Part shown: piece after piece, positions 1 through 9,763 of the stretch | How positions within the stretch are numbered: the first letter of the stretch is position 1 | How the letters are laid out: each line of letters opens with the position of its first letter | Source of the DNA: Scalindua sp964344685 | GTDB taxonomy: Bacteria > Planctomycetota > Brocadiia > Brocadiales > Scalinduaceae | Assembly: GCA_964344685.1 (NCBI GenBank) | Contig: CAYFOK010000002.1 | Span: forward strand, 124,001 to 188,000 | Direction: 5' to 3' | DNA length: 64,000 nt | Translations under genes and position numbers: made by a program | The notes under the pieces: generated by a model | What the model saw: the letters and a program-made list of their open reading frames with translations, nothing else | Told to the model about the DNA's origin: nothing | Databases searched by the model: none

Positions 1-266
1 AAATCTCGTACGATTTTTGATACGTTCTCCATATCTATTGCAAACAGATCTATTGTATCTTTTATACTATTGCTATGCTCAGCTTCCTTTTTGAGAGCCG
101 GATACAGTTGATCATCCTCCATTTCAAGGTGTGCAAGTAAACTCACTTCTAAAGACAAGAGCTTTTCCTGTCCTTCTTTAGATAAGATACCGAGCTTTTT
201 TACTTCGTTGAGTGTAGCAAGGATTTCAGAATGTTCTTTCTTGAGTTCTTCAATCAGTAATGACAT
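1..266 (-). CDS. Hemerythrin HHE-domain protein, C-terminus off the left edge
   Basis: The minus strand reads open from an ATG at 266 to the window edge, giving about 88 residues that begin MSLLIEELKKEHSEI. H12, H46 and E50 (in HLEMEDDQLYP) and H64 lie in the spacing of an HHE cation-binding helical bundle, so it probably binds a di-iron centre. Such proteins sense or store O2, NO or iron in the cytoplasm. AGGAG lies just upstream of the ATG, supporting this start. The C-terminal half is outside the window, so a fusion to another domain cannot be excluded. It is a different family branch from the bacteriohemerythrin at 61701-62120. Confidence 0.75.
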   Translation of the reverse strand, partial: MSLLIEELKKEHSEILATLNEVKKLGILSKEGQEKLLSLEVSLLAHLEMEDDQLYPALKKEAEHSNSIKDTIDLFAIDMENVSKIVRD

Positions 267-390
267 CTCTTTTTCTCCTGATCTCTTGGGATAATGCCTG
301 ATTCTAATTCAACTCTTATAATAGAGGTTATGATTTGAGGTTTCAATTAAAGAGCACTTCAGATTACATCAATGTCTTAAATACTAATGA

Positions 391-579
391 TCATTGGTCC
401 TGTATAACGAAGTTTGCTCCATCATCTGTAGACGGAATGTAAGATCCGATTGGGCACAAGACCTTACTATCTTTATCGCAGCGTATGACGAGCTTCCATA
501 ACGCATCAAGACTATCTTTCTCATGCTCGGATTCCGGAATGATTTTTATTCTGGTTTCGCTTTCAATTGAAATCTTCAT
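391..579 (-). CDS. Small hypothetical protein (62 aa)
   Basis: A 62-residue acidic soluble protein with no cysteine pair, signal peptide or membrane segment. I do not recognise a family. AAAGGAG lies 6-7 nt before the ATG, which is the main reason for calling it real. It contains one CDKDSKVLCPIGSY segment with two cysteines six residues apart. It stands alone between the HHE gene and the acetyltransferase, on the same strand as both. Confidence 0.5.
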   Translation of the reverse strand: MKISIESETRIKIIPESEHEKDSLDALWKLVIRCDKDSKVLCPIGSYIPSTDDGANFVIQDQ

Positions 580-701
580 TTATTAGCTCCTTTCAGTTTT
601 TATCTCGTGCAGATTAGTTCGTTTTTTTTGTTACACTTATTTCATTCATTGTACTGTAGATAACATCAATTTCAATTAAAATTAAGCGATTTAGGTGCCT
701 A

Positions 702-1250
702 TTAAATCTGAGGTATCAGGGAAAACATAACAGAGTCGTATATTTTGTTGTGTACAACATGCCGGTTTCTATGGACGCCTTCCCTTACAGCGCCTGCTTT
801 TTCGGCAACGCGCTGGCTGGCTTTGTTCTGCACAGCCGCGACTATCTCAAGGCGTGTGAATCCAAGTGTATCAAATCCAAATCGGCTGATGAGCTTAACT
901 GTGGCAGTTGCAATACCTTTCCCTTCCTGACTCGTCCTGACCCAATAGCCGAGATTGGCAAAGTTATGCTTCCGGTTGATTTGATCGATGGCACAACCGC
1001 CAAGGAAGATATTGTATTTAACATCAAAGATTACAAAATCATATTCAATACCTTCCGACCACATCTGGTGTCTGGAGTCCAGCCACAATTTGCAGTCTGC
1101 TATAGAGTAGGCAGGATGACACCAGGGCGCCCACTTCATCATCTTCTGCATTGATTCCTGTACACCTTCGCAAATTACAGCAGCGTCTTCCGGTTGGCAG
1201 GGACGTATGAGAATATTGTCATCAGTAAGTTCGATTTTATTGCTTATCAT
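702..1250 (-). CDS. GNAT family N-acetyltransferase (RimJ/RimL-like)
   Basis: The 182 residues match the RimJ/RimL branch of GNAT acetyltransferases, which transfer acetyl from acetyl-CoA to N-terminal or side-chain amines. The opening ILIRPCQPEDA segment, the central LGYWVRTSQEGKGIATA segment (acetyl-CoA pyrophosphate loop, Q/R-x-x-G-x-G/A type) and the late ASQRVAEKAGAVREG segment are typical. Length is normal. There is no clear Shine-Dalgarno before the ATG at 1250. The substrate cannot be told from sequence; ribosomal proteins, small amines and antibiotics are all possible. Confidence 0.85.
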   Translation of the reverse strand: MISNKIELTDDNILIRPCQPEDAAVICEGVQESMQKMMKWAPWCHPAYSIADCKLWLDSRHQMWSEGIEYDFVIFDVKYNIFLGGCAIDQINRKHNFANLGYWVRTSQEGKGIATATVKLISRFGFDTLGFTRLEIVAAVQNKASQRVAEKAGAVREGVHRNRHVVHNKIYDSVMFSLIPQI

Positions 1251-1464
1251 TTACAGAATATTGGGGTTCCGTAGTACGATTTACTGTGTCCGCTTATTTT
1301 AAGATAATAGATGTGTACAATAATTAAGTCAACAAATTTAAGTGGAAAATACTCGTGATAATTCAGGAATTACTCAAACATAATAAAATGAGGACAAGTA
1401 ACAAAAAGAGTAAAGAAAATGCAGGTTGGGTAAAGAGTGTTCCGGCAGTGAAGGATAACTAATT

Positions 1465-2397
1465 TTACATACCTATTAAGTATTTTAGGCCGCGAGGGGT
1501 GTTAAAACGGTTTGTGTATGTTGAAAACGCAACTTTGCTTTGTTCATGTACTTTTGCCTTTGCTATTAATCTTTCAATAATCGGTTGTGTAAGATCTTGC
1601 TTTACATTAACGTCTCCGGGATTTTCCTGTACAAGATTCAAGTGGGTTAATACAAATGCTGCCATGGTATCTATCGGTTGTACAATGGTTGGCTCTGTCT
1701 GTTCAGCAGTTTTGAAAAATTTAAACCTGCCTTTTCTCTCTCCGTTTTCATCTGTATATAGTTCAACTATTGTATAACTCCCCTTTACAGTCTTAGATAA
1801 AACAACGTCAAATAATTTTAGGAGTGCTGCTTTCTGCGTGCTCAGATGTTCATAACCTTTTCGATAATTACCCTCTGAATCCAAGGCGCCAGCAATTTTG
1901 AACCATCCGTGGAATGAGATAGTTTTGAAGAACTTCTTAATCTTTCCTCCATAGATTATTGGTTCTGCTATTTCGTCCTTCACAAGAAAGTATAGTTTTG
2001 GCATCTTGGCCGTATAGCTATATGATTTAATATCTGCATTGTTGATCAGATAAGCTATAAACCCTTTATCTTTAATGGTATATTCATTGATCTTATGGCC
2101 AAGTTGTTCCCACTGTTCTATAATGTCTGATAATTGATATTCGGGGATTTCTAACATTTTTACCGTTGTGTATCCGTTTTTTTTGACGTTTGTATGTTCT
2201 GAAATTACACTGCCTGTTTCTGTTTGCCTGTTTTTTATTTCTGTTATTGCGGTTTTATACTTAGCGGGTACCGCTGGGGTAGCGGCATAGATTTGTTGGA
2301 GGTCTATGTTGAATATAGAGCAGATAGGATTTACCGGACTTATCGTAAAGCCAAGTATAATAAAGCTTAAGTAAAGAGTATGTCTTATTTTCTGCAT
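1465..2397 (-). CDS. Exported hypothetical protein (310 aa)
   Basis: The N-terminus is basic, then hydrophobic over residues 8-25 (LYLSFIILGFTISPV), followed by a likely signal cleavage region near YAATPAVPA. The mature part is basic and rich in K, T and Y, with no motif I recognise. A central KIKKFFKTISFHGWFKIAG stretch suggests a compact beta domain. It is probably periplasmic or envelope-associated. No Shine-Dalgarno is obvious before the ATG, and a later start would cost the signal peptide. It is not clearly part of an operon. Confidence 0.6.
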   Translation of the reverse strand: MQKIRHTLYLSFIILGFTISPVNPICSIFNIDLQQIYAATPAVPAKYKTAITEIKNRQTETGSVISEHTNVKKNGYTTVKMLEIPEYQLSDIIEQWEQLGHKINEYTIKDKGFIAYLINNADIKSYSYTAKMPKLYFLVKDEIAEPIIYGGKIKKFFKTISFHGWFKIAGALDSEGNYRKGYEHLSTQKAALLKLFDVVLSKTVKGSYTIVELYTDENGERKGRFKFFKTAEQTEPTIVQPIDTMAAFVLTHLNLVQENPGDVNVKQDLTQPIIERLIAKAKVHEQSKVAFSTYTNRFNTPRGLKYLIGM

Positions 2398-2711
2398 GAG
2401 TACCGGTTTCTGTATTAAAGTGTTTTTTTCTAAATTAAGCGCACTTTACAATATTCAGAAAGCTACTGCCTAACACAATTATCGGTTCTGCTGATAAAAA
2501 CTTTAGCTTTTTCTTAAAATTTTATTAATTTACTGAGAATATGGCGTGTTGACCTTCTAAAACCTGGCCGGTTCAATAGACTACAAGGGGATATTGGATG
2601 GATATATGATATACGGGTGTTTTGTACCTGCAAATTGTTGTAAACACCTCTATTTTCAAAAGGGAGAGAATAGTCTATAAAATACAGGCTTAAACCTCAT
2701 TTTCTGCCACA
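2398..2711. other. Intergenic region (about 310 bp)
   Basis: AT-rich spacer downstream of cooS and upstream of the exported 310-aa gene, so it should hold that gene's promoter and the end of the cooS transcript. A possible stem (GGTGTTT at about 2618 with AAACACC at about 2641) is present, but without a clear T-run on the cooS strand. No ORF or RNA gene was recognised. Confidence 0.4.
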
Positions 2712-4688
2712 TCATATTCCAAGTTCTTTTCTCTTCTTCTGGATGTGGCTTATCATCGTCTTTGCTGATTCTTCCGGGTCAATTTCTATAATTAAGGTAC
2801 TTCCCGTGATATTTTCAAGCCCTTTCGTGAGCTTGTTGATTACATATGGAGATCCTCCCAGTTTTGGTGTTACCCCGATGTGGGTGGTTATACCAAGAGA
2901 GATTACGCCCATATAAATAGCCGCCGCCTTTTCAACAACGTGTTCGGCTGCACTTGCTACGAGTGGGAGTTTGTCTATTGAGGTGTCAAGATAGTCAGCG
3001 ATTGCAGAGGCTAGTACTGCACACCTGGAATTGTCAACACAAGAACCGAAATGAAGGATTGGTGGCATAGACCCGTTCAGACCTGCAGCCTTTCCAAGGG
3101 TTTCGAGTACACCCCTTAGCGAATCACCAACCAGGTCCATTGCTTCCCCATTTAACAAACCATGCCTTGCGCAACCCGTTGCAGCACAACCTGTTGCAAG
3201 TACAAGAATGTTGTTTTTAAGAAGTTCTTTAGCCATGGTTACAAAGCTCATGTCAGTCTGTATTTTTGATGACAGGCATCCGGCAATTACTGCCACACCC
3301 TGAATAGAACCGTCAATAATCAAATCAACTAAAGGCTTCAATGGTTCTTCAGGGTTTATTTTTTTGAGAACTTGAATCAAAGCTTCTGTAGAAAACCCTC
3401 CCATTAGTTTGTTCCCTTTTGCTTTTGGCAGGAAAACCCTGTCTGCCGAACGATCTTTGTAAGCTGCAATGGCCTCTTCAACAATCTGAGTAGCAGCTTT
3501 ATCAGCGTTGTCCGGTGTAAATTCAATGTAGGTATCGTTGTCCATTCTCAGTTCCGGCATGGTAGTAATTAATCGAGTGTGGAGCGATTTCGTCATGGTC
3601 GAGAGAGATGGATATACACACTGAACGTCTACACATACAGCATCCACCACTCCGGTACCGACAACAAGTTCCTGCATAATAGTACTGCCGGCCATTGGGA
3701 TCCCGAGCCGCATCAGTACTTCAGTACCTGTACAGCAGGTACCTACGACGTTTATTCCTTTTGCACCTGCAGCTTTGGCTTTATCCTCAAGTTTGTCAGC
3801 GTAGTTGATAACCATTTCTGAAAGTACTGGTACATGACCGTGGACGAGAATGTTGACCTTCTCTTTATCAAGGACATCTAATCCGATTTTACCTTCCTTT
3901 GGTGTAGGAACACCGAGCAGGATATCCTGCAGTTGAGTAGATATGTAAAGTGCCAGTACGTCTATTACACCAAATTTCAAACACGACATAATTAAGTGAT
4001 CGGTACTGCTCATCATTCCCTGGGCGGTACTGTGGATTCCCTGCACGATTGTTTCAGCAGCACCTTTTTGCGGGATGAGGTTTGCCTTTACGAGTTTATC
4101 AATGTTCTTTGGTGCAAGAGCAAGAGCAAAACTCATTGGCCCCTCGCCAGGCCCAACGAGGTCTTCCATTGCCCTTTTGCCCACTTCCCTGGCGATATCA
4201 AGGGTGTCCTTTTCGCTTGTATCGATTCCAAGTTCGCTGGCAACAGCGTGAAGCTTTGCTTCTGCTTTTATGGGGAAATTATCAGAACCTTCAGCAGCCT
4301 TTACAAAGAGTTTTGCAACGTGTATAGCGTGGCCGATATGTGAGCTTGTACCACGCAAAACGGTCTGCAGGAACATTCCGGCAACCAGATTATCAGCGGT
4401 TTTGCCACAGGAAGTTCGCTTTAAATTAGGGGCTGCAATTTTTGTGTGAAATGATATCTCCTCTCCTCCCAGTCTGCATGGCCCTAGATTGCAGTTACGG
4501 CAACAGAGCCCATGGCTTCCAAAAGAGCATCTGTCCTTTAGACCAAAGAGGCTTGAATCATATGTAGCCTGTACATCCCAAACAGTGTCTATGCCTTTTT
4601 GGCGTAAAAAGGCTACGGTCTCTTCAATTTGCCTGTCAGCGATTCCTCTTCCGCGTAACTCTTTTTCCTTTTGCAGCCATTTTTGCAT
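2712..4688 (-). CDS. cooS: Anaerobic Ni,Fe-carbon monoxide dehydrogenase catalytic subunit
   Basis: This enzyme oxidises CO to CO2, or the reverse, at a Ni-4Fe-5S C-cluster. At 658 residues it is slightly longer than the usual 630-640. C54 and C62 fit the D-cluster; C63, C66, C71 and C94 fit the B-cluster. Downstream, VHGHVP, GTCCTG, DVQCVYP, ATGCAATGCARHG and HFGSCVDNSRC supply the His and Cys ligands of the C-cluster, so it looks catalytically intact. The gap between C71 and C94 is about nine residues longer than in typical CooS. AGAGGAAA precedes the ATG. No cooF, cooC or acetyl-CoA synthase gene is adjacent, so it may work alone or with partners elsewhere. It diverges from the GlpX-like fusion gene across a 281-bp AT-rich gap. 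Confidence 0.95.
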   Translation of the reverse strand: MQKWLQKEKELRGRGIADRQIEETVAFLRQKGIDTVWDVQATYDSSLFGLKDRCSFGSHGLCCRNCNLGPCRLGGEEISFHTKIAAPNLKRTSCGKTADNLVAGMFLQTVLRGTSSHIGHAIHVAKLFVKAAEGSDNFPIKAEAKLHAVASELGIDTSEKDTLDIAREVGKRAMEDLVGPGEGPMSFALALAPKNIDKLVKANLIPQKGAAETIVQGIHSTAQGMMSSTDHLIMSCLKFGVIDVLALYISTQLQDILLGVPTPKEGKIGLDVLDKEKVNILVHGHVPVLSEMVINYADKLEDKAKAAGAKGINVVGTCCTGTEVLMRLGIPMAGSTIMQELVVGTGVVDAVCVDVQCVYPSLSTMTKSLHTRLITTMPELRMDNDTYIEFTPDNADKAATQIVEEAIAAYKDRSADRVFLPKAKGNKLMGGFSTEALIQVLKKINPEEPLKPLVDLIIDGSIQGVAVIAGCLSSKIQTDMSFVTMAKELLKNNILVLATGCAATGCARHGLLNGEAMDLVGDSLRGVLETLGKAAGLNGSMPPILHFGSCVDNSRCAVLASAIADYLDTSIDKLPLVASAAEHVVEKAAAIYMGVISLGITTHIGVTPKLGGSPYVINKLTKGLENITGSTLIIEIDPEESAKTMISHIQKKRKELGI

Positions 4689-4969
4689 TTGCTTTTCCTC
4701 TAGGTATATAAAATCTCAAAAATACTCATTAAAATTATAATATTACGTCATTTATGTGATTTATAGATCTCACTCGGTTTCGAAAAATTTTAGCAAATCA
4801 ATTTTTGAAAGTCAATTTACCGAATTTTTACTGAGAATACGTAAAAATTTTAAAATTGATGCTTTTAATTTGCAATCTTTTTTTGCTGTTGATATAAATA
4901 ATTATGTGACGGTAACTCGCATTTTAATATGCATATAGAAGAGTTATTTCATTTCAGAGAAAAGTCAAA

Positions 4970-7633
4970 ATGAGTGAAATTATTGAAAACGAACAGGTTG
5001 AAGACGACCCCACAATCACAGAGGACAATAGTTTCGACTTCAAAGAAGTAGATGATCCTTATCTCCTGGAATCCTATATTCCTGAAAAATTTCATTTAGA
5101 GGCATCCGGAAAGGGTCTTCAACTGTCAAAAAGAAATGAATTAAGGCATGCAGTCGGAATTGTTGCCGCCAGAACTTTAAGGTATTTCAGCACGAATGGT
5201 GAAGGGTTTAATATTTTTCGTGCAAGACGTATGGCAGTCTGGTGGCTCAGGCATATTTATAACAGTTTCAACTGGTGGAAGGCTTATGTAGTAAATGCTG
5301 AAGGAGAACGTAAAGAGATGCCCATGCTGTACATCGGAGAAAGGTTCGGTTCTGAAACAGTGGATAAGGACTGCGAGGCCGATATTGTGCTTAGCGCTTT
5401 TGAGAATGACCGTAGTATTGTGGATCCGGAATCTGATGGCGGGGCTGTCTTTGCCGTTGGCTATAGCGAAAGGCACGGGTTATTTAACTCGCCAGATATG
5501 TACAGTGTGAAGACTATAGTTGGGAATAAATACAAAGGTGCTGGCGTTAACATTATCCTGGGTATCACAAAAAACCTGATGCTTATGGCTGAAAAAGTGC
5601 TGAAAGATAAGAATGAAGAGGTGACGACGCAAAATATTAATGATGAAATAAAAAAGATGAAAATTGTTGTCCTGGACAGACGGAGACACAAGAGGCTTAT
5701 AGAGACCATTGAGAATTTCGGGGCAGAAGTAATTCTTGTTAAAGAAGATGACCTTACTCCAACCTTTGCTATAGAGAGAGGCGAAATTGACATGATCATA
5801 GGAGTGGGAGGTGTTCCTGAAGCAGTTTTGAGTGGAATAATAGTGGATCAACTGGGCGGGGAAATGACATTGAGAATATTACCACGCAATGTTGCACAGG
5901 ACGGTCATCTTATGGGAAAATTGAAGAATTGGGATCTCTTTAAAAAGAATGAAATTGATATTTTAAGGAATTTTAAGATTGTAAGACCAGGTACAGAAAA
6001 AGATGGAGAAATACCGTGGGATAGGATATTGACAATAAACGATCTGGTTAAGGGAGAGGATGTTGTTTTTACCGCAAGCGTTATCAAGAAGACGCCGTGG
6101 TTAAAAAATTCTGATGGAGAAGAAGTTCCAGGAGTGCAAATTGACCCTGATACGGGAGATGTAAAAGTACACGTTATTCGTGTTGCAGACAATAACGTTG
6201 AGATTGTTCCTGTTTTGTATAAGACCGTGATCGGAAAATATTTAAAGCAATATATTGATGAGCAGGGTATTGATGTTGATGCGAATGTAAGTTTGCTTAT
6301 TCAACTAGGGAAGGCGTACTCAGAATTCGGTCTGTTTCAGCATGCAAGAGATTGCATTCAAAAGGCGAAAATGTGTAACGGTATCAGTGATGATATGATA
6401 CAGAGATGTAATTCAGTGTATGAATACATTGCAGGATTAGACTTCCTTACAAAAAAATCTCTGCAGACTCCAAAAGAGATAATAGAACATTTTGAGAAAT
6501 CAGGACATTTAGACGAGGAGGAGAAGGAGCGGCTTAGACCAAGGAGAATGGTTAAAAGGTTTCATGAATACCATGGAGACAAAGATTACCAGAACAAACA
6601 ATATGAAGACGCGATTGAACATTATAAGAAAGCGTTGGAATATAGCCCACACGAGCTGAAACTTCATCGTAAAGTGAATTCTATCCAGATGAAAGACATG
6701 ATAGAAGAATATTTTAACCGGATTGATAAGATATATCAGAGCCTTGATTATAAAGCTACAGCGGAGCTTGAAAAATGTAAACTTGGAGTAGCTCTGGAGG
6801 TTTTTTACGACAATAAAAGAAAACTAAATTTTTCCTGCAGAAATCCATGGCTTATTTTCCTGAGAAGAACGGTCTTACATGGAGAAACGCCATCATATAA
6901 ATTGGCTGTTTTAATTAAATTATTGAAATTATATAAAATATTGAACCAGGTAAGTGATGAAGAATTGTCTCTGTTCCTTAATACAGAATTTGGCATCAGT
7001 AAAGAGGAGATAGGTATTATTATAAATTATAGAAAGAAGCATGAAAAGTTTCATTCTGTCAGCGAACTCTATTTTGTTGAAGGGTTGAGCCTGGAGGGCC
7101 TGTCGAAGTTGCTATACCCAAAGGTAAGAATAGAGTGTCAGAATGAACTGGAAGATTCTGAAATTCCTCTGAGTATCAGTCTTGTTGAAGCTGTTGAACG
7201 GCGATACAGAAATATACTGGAAGAACTTAAAGATGGAGTCAAGAAGGAGGCGCAGGAACATTCATATGCTGTAGCAGAAGCGTATCATTATGTGGGCCTG
7301 GCGCTTTATGATGTGGGTGATGACGAAGGGGCAAAAATCAACTATGCAAGAGCAACTACAAAATTCAATGAAATAATAAATAAGTTTACGGGGATAACAC
7401 CTTTTAACGCACAATGTAGAATTGGTAATCTTTATGAAGAGTTAGCGCTGTTGTATGAAAATGAGAAGGAGGATTATTATAAAAAGGCAATGGATGCTTA
7501 TACCTTTATCATAGAGGAGAGGAGATCAAATATAATGTTTGGTTACATACGTGACTTGATGGCAATTAGAATATGGCAGACCAAAGAGAGAGTCAATTGT
7601 ATTAAGAAAGAACTACATTTGTTCGATTCTTAA
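4970..7633 (+). CDS. GlpX-like (class II FBPase-related) domain fused to TPR-like and HhH segments, probable pseudoenzyme
   Basis: Residues about 50-430 align with class II fructose-1,6-bisphosphatase (GlpX): EGERKEMPMLYIGE (about 111-124), FNSPDMYSVKTIVG (172-185), VLDRRRHKRLI (234-244), GVGGVPEAVL (278-287) and LGGEM (295-299). Two acidic metal-site motifs look lost: the GxGDKxxAD segment reads GEGFNIFRARR (77-87) and the DPxEGT segment reads SAFENDRS (142-149), so phosphatase activity is doubtful. From about 430 the protein is helical with TPR-like units (DYQNKQYEDAIEHYKKALEY; AEAYHYVGLALYDVGDDEGA). Near 660-710, IIINYRKKHEKFHSVSELYF resembles a ComEA-type helix-hairpin-helix. No signal peptide. 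GAGAAAAG precedes the ATG. Probably a cytoplasmic scaffold or sugar-phosphate sensor; that role is inference. Confidence 0.75.
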   Translation: MSEIIENEQVEDDPTITEDNSFDFKEVDDPYLLESYIPEKFHLEASGKGLQLSKRNELRHAVGIVAARTLRYFSTNGEGFNIFRARRMAVWWLRHIYNSFNWWKAYVVNAEGERKEMPMLYIGERFGSETVDKDCEADIVLSAFENDRSIVDPESDGGAVFAVGYSERHGLFNSPDMYSVKTIVGNKYKGAGVNIILGITKNLMLMAEKVLKDKNEEVTTQNINDEIKKMKIVVLDRRRHKRLIETIENFGAEVILVKEDDLTPTFAIERGEIDMIIGVGGVPEAVLSGIIVDQLGGEMTLRILPRNVAQDGHLMGKLKNWDLFKKNEIDILRNFKIVRPGTEKDGEIPWDRILTINDLVKGEDVVFTASVIKKTPWLKNSDGEEVPGVQIDPDTGDVKVHVIRVADNNVEIVPVLYKTVIGKYLKQYIDEQGIDVDANVSLLIQLGKAYSEFGLFQHARDCIQKAKMCNGISDDMIQRCNSVYEYIAGLDFLTKKSLQTPKEIIEHFEKSGHLDEEEKERLRPRRMVKRFHEYHGDKDYQNKQYEDAIEHYKKALEYSPHELKLHRKVNSIQMKDMIEEYFNRIDKIYQSLDYKATAELEKCKLGVALEVFYDNKRKLNFSCRNPWLIFLRRTVLHGETPSYKLAVLIKLLKLYKILNQVSDEELSLFLNTEFGISKEEIGIIINYRKKHEKFHSVSELYFVEGLSLEGLSKLLYPKVRIECQNELEDSEIPLSISLVEAVERRYRNILEELKDGVKKEAQEHSYAVAEAYHYVGLALYDVGDDEGAKINYARATTKFNEIINKFTGITPFNAQCRIGNLYEELALLYENEKEDYYKKAMDAYTFIIEERRSNIMFGYIRDLMAIRIWQTKERVNCIKKELHLFDS

Positions 7634-7649
7634 GATACTCAATCAATTT

Positions 7650-8933
7650 TCATCTAAGTTTTTTTCTGTAAAAATAAACAGGCAGACATATTGTTATCCC
7701 TCCAAGTGTTGCAACAATTATAGTCAGTTCTACCTGTAGTAATATCCAGAAACAGGTTAAAAGGGCAAGACAGGGAATTATATATCCTCCCGGTACTGTA
7801 TAACTTCTAGGAATATCCAGTCGCTTTCTTCTTAAGACAATAACTGCCAGGCATGTTGGTATATACTGTAAAATACTTACTAACACACTGGCTAATATTA
7901 AATATTCGAATGTGCCAGTGAGGGACAGTATTAAAGTCAAAAAGGTATTTACACCTATTGCCACATAAGGTGTATGATATACAGGATGTATTTTTGAAAA
8001 CACTTCCGGTAATAACCCATCGGAGGATAAGGCAAAAAGGTTTCTCGGACCTGTCAGGGCAATACCTGAATTTACACCGGCTATCGCAAGAAGCGCACCG
8101 ATAGCAATTAATATCCCACCTGTAGGACCTAAAAAGCTTGCGGCAGCATCAGCCAGTGGTTTTTCAGATTGTGCCAGGCCGGGGAGTGTCCCGGTTGCTA
8201 CTGTTTGCACTAGAATGTAGATTAAAGTGGTACCAAGGATTGCTATAAAAAAAGCAACAGGTATATCTCTACCGGGTTTTTTCATTTCACCTGCCGGTAC
8301 CGCCAGGAATTCGAATCCAGTAAAGGCAAACAAGCCAATAACAATTGCAGCTCCTGGATTATTAACTTGAAAGGAAAAGATCTGACTTAAAGAGGATGAT
8401 TCAATATGAAAAAACCCAAATGCAATAAAAACAAAGATTGGTATTAATTTACTTATAGTAAAAAAGTTTATTATTTTTGCACCGTTTTTTACTCCAAAGA
8501 AATTCAGAACACCTAAACCAAGTATAAGGCTGAATACTATAATTCCTCCAGGCCATCCTTCTGAAAGGGATGGAGAAAAAAATCGTAAATAGAGGAGGAA
8601 ACCTCTTGCCATAGCCGCCCAACCGATTATGGCAGAAAGCCACATCATCCAGCCAACCATGAAACCGATTAGAGGCCCAAAGGTGTTCTTTGCATAAATA
8701 TAAGCACCCCCGGTTTCCTGGTAGATCCCTCCCATTTCCGCAAAACAGAGTGCTATTGCAAGGCATAAGAGACCGCAAATGACAAAGATTAAGATTGAGG
8801 AATGACCTGAAACTGCAGCAAGTTTGCCTGGCAAAAGAAATATTCCTGCCCCTATAATGCCGTTAATCCCCAGGCAGACAATATCGAACAAATTCAAAGA
8901 GTGTGAAAGCTTTTGTTCTTTATTTGTTTTCAT
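7650..8933 (-). CDS. APC superfamily amino acid permease
   Basis: The 427-residue integral membrane protein starts NLFDIVCLGINGIIGAGIFL, the TM1 signature of the amino acid-polyamine-organocation family with the GxGIF backbone break used for substrate binding. TM6 carries LFAFTGFEFLAVPAGEMKKP, also typical. About twelve hydrophobic segments are visible. It would import an amino acid by proton or sodium symport, or exchange, in the inner membrane; the substrate cannot be read. It converges with the GlpX-TPR gene with only 16 bp between stop codons. No good Shine-Dalgarno precedes the ATG at 8933. Confidence 0.9.
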   Translation of the reverse strand: MKTNKEQKLSHSLNLFDIVCLGINGIIGAGIFLLPGKLAAVSGHSSILIFVICGLLCLAIALCFAEMGGIYQETGGAYIYAKNTFGPLIGFMVGWMMWLSAIIGWAAMARGFLLYLRFFSPSLSEGWPGGIIVFSLILGLGVLNFFGVKNGAKIINFFTISKLIPIFVFIAFGFFHIESSSLSQIFSFQVNNPGAAIVIGLFAFTGFEFLAVPAGEMKKPGRDIPVAFFIAILGTTLIYILVQTVATGTLPGLAQSEKPLADAAASFLGPTGGILIAIGALLAIAGVNSGIALTGPRNLFALSSDGLLPEVFSKIHPVYHTPYVAIGVNTFLTLILSLTGTFEYLILASVLVSILQYIPTCLAVIVLRRKRLDIPRSYTVPGGYIIPCLALLTCFWILLQVELTIIVATLGGITICLPVYFYRKKLR

Positions 8934-9037
8934 GATTTTAAGAATTCCATCTGTGTTTCAGAATCACGATAAAGCCAGACCCAAAAAACTCTATTCATGT
9001 ATGGTGGGTTAAGCATCAGCGCACTCATCAAAAATTG

Positions 9038-9763
9038 TTAAAACTTCCTGGCTTTAATACCTTCCTGTTCGTACCGCATTGAACTTCGTTTGAGTTCCAT
9101 ACTAAGGAAATCCATGCACAGTATACCCCACATCCGGAAAAATGTACGCCATGGGCCGTTTGCCAGAAAACGACGTCCGGAGGTTGTCATAATTTCCGGT
9201 ACACATGCTACTTTGCCCAATTTACGGAGCTTACGTACCATATAGACGTCTTCCAGAACAGGCCGTTCAGGAAAAGCCCCGATTGCGTTAAAATCTTTGC
9301 GTTTAACAAACAACCCCTGATCTCCATAATAGTTGCCGCTGATATGGTAACGGATACGATTGAGAACAGAGATAGCCCTGAGGGATCGTGACCGGGGGCT
9401 TTCTGTAAATCTATGGGAAAATGCCCCTCCTATCACGCCGTCTTGACCTAATACGTTCGTAATGATTTTAACAAAGTTTGCAGGCGGACAGCTGTCAACG
9501 TGAAGAAAGAAAAGGATTTCTGATTTCGCGTTTTCAGCGCCTTTATTCATTTGCCCGCTTCTCGACGGTTCAAGATGTTTAATTACGTGAGAAAAGATTC
9601 TGCGATCCTGACACATTCGTCATGTTGAGATCCCCGGGCTATACAGATACGAAGGTCAAGTGCATCTTTATTAGTAAGATTATTCCACCATCCTTTGAAC
9701 GATTGCAAGGCGTAAGGTTCGTTATACACCGGTACAATAATGCTCAATCGGCAATCCAACATG
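9038..9763 (-). pseudogene. Family 2 glycosyltransferase-like gene with a frameshift
   Basis: The downstream frame (9038 to about 9616) encodes SGQMNKGAENAKSEILFFLHVD, the GT2 region of the TIGR04283-type transferases, then an acceptor part ending in a hydrophobic helix. The N-terminal LSIIVPVYNE motif expected for this family lies upstream in another frame, from an ATG at 9763, and that frame stops near 9602 after ...ECVRIAESFLT. The two frames overlap around 9600-9620, so a single-base loss there, or a sequencing error, split the gene. If repaired it would give about 240 residues. The reported MCQDRRIF start at 9616 is therefore artificial. Confidence 0.75.

Noticed and set aside
2618..2650. 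Possible cooS terminator hairpin
   Set aside because: Arms pair over seven bases only, with a long loop and no T-run in the cooS direction.
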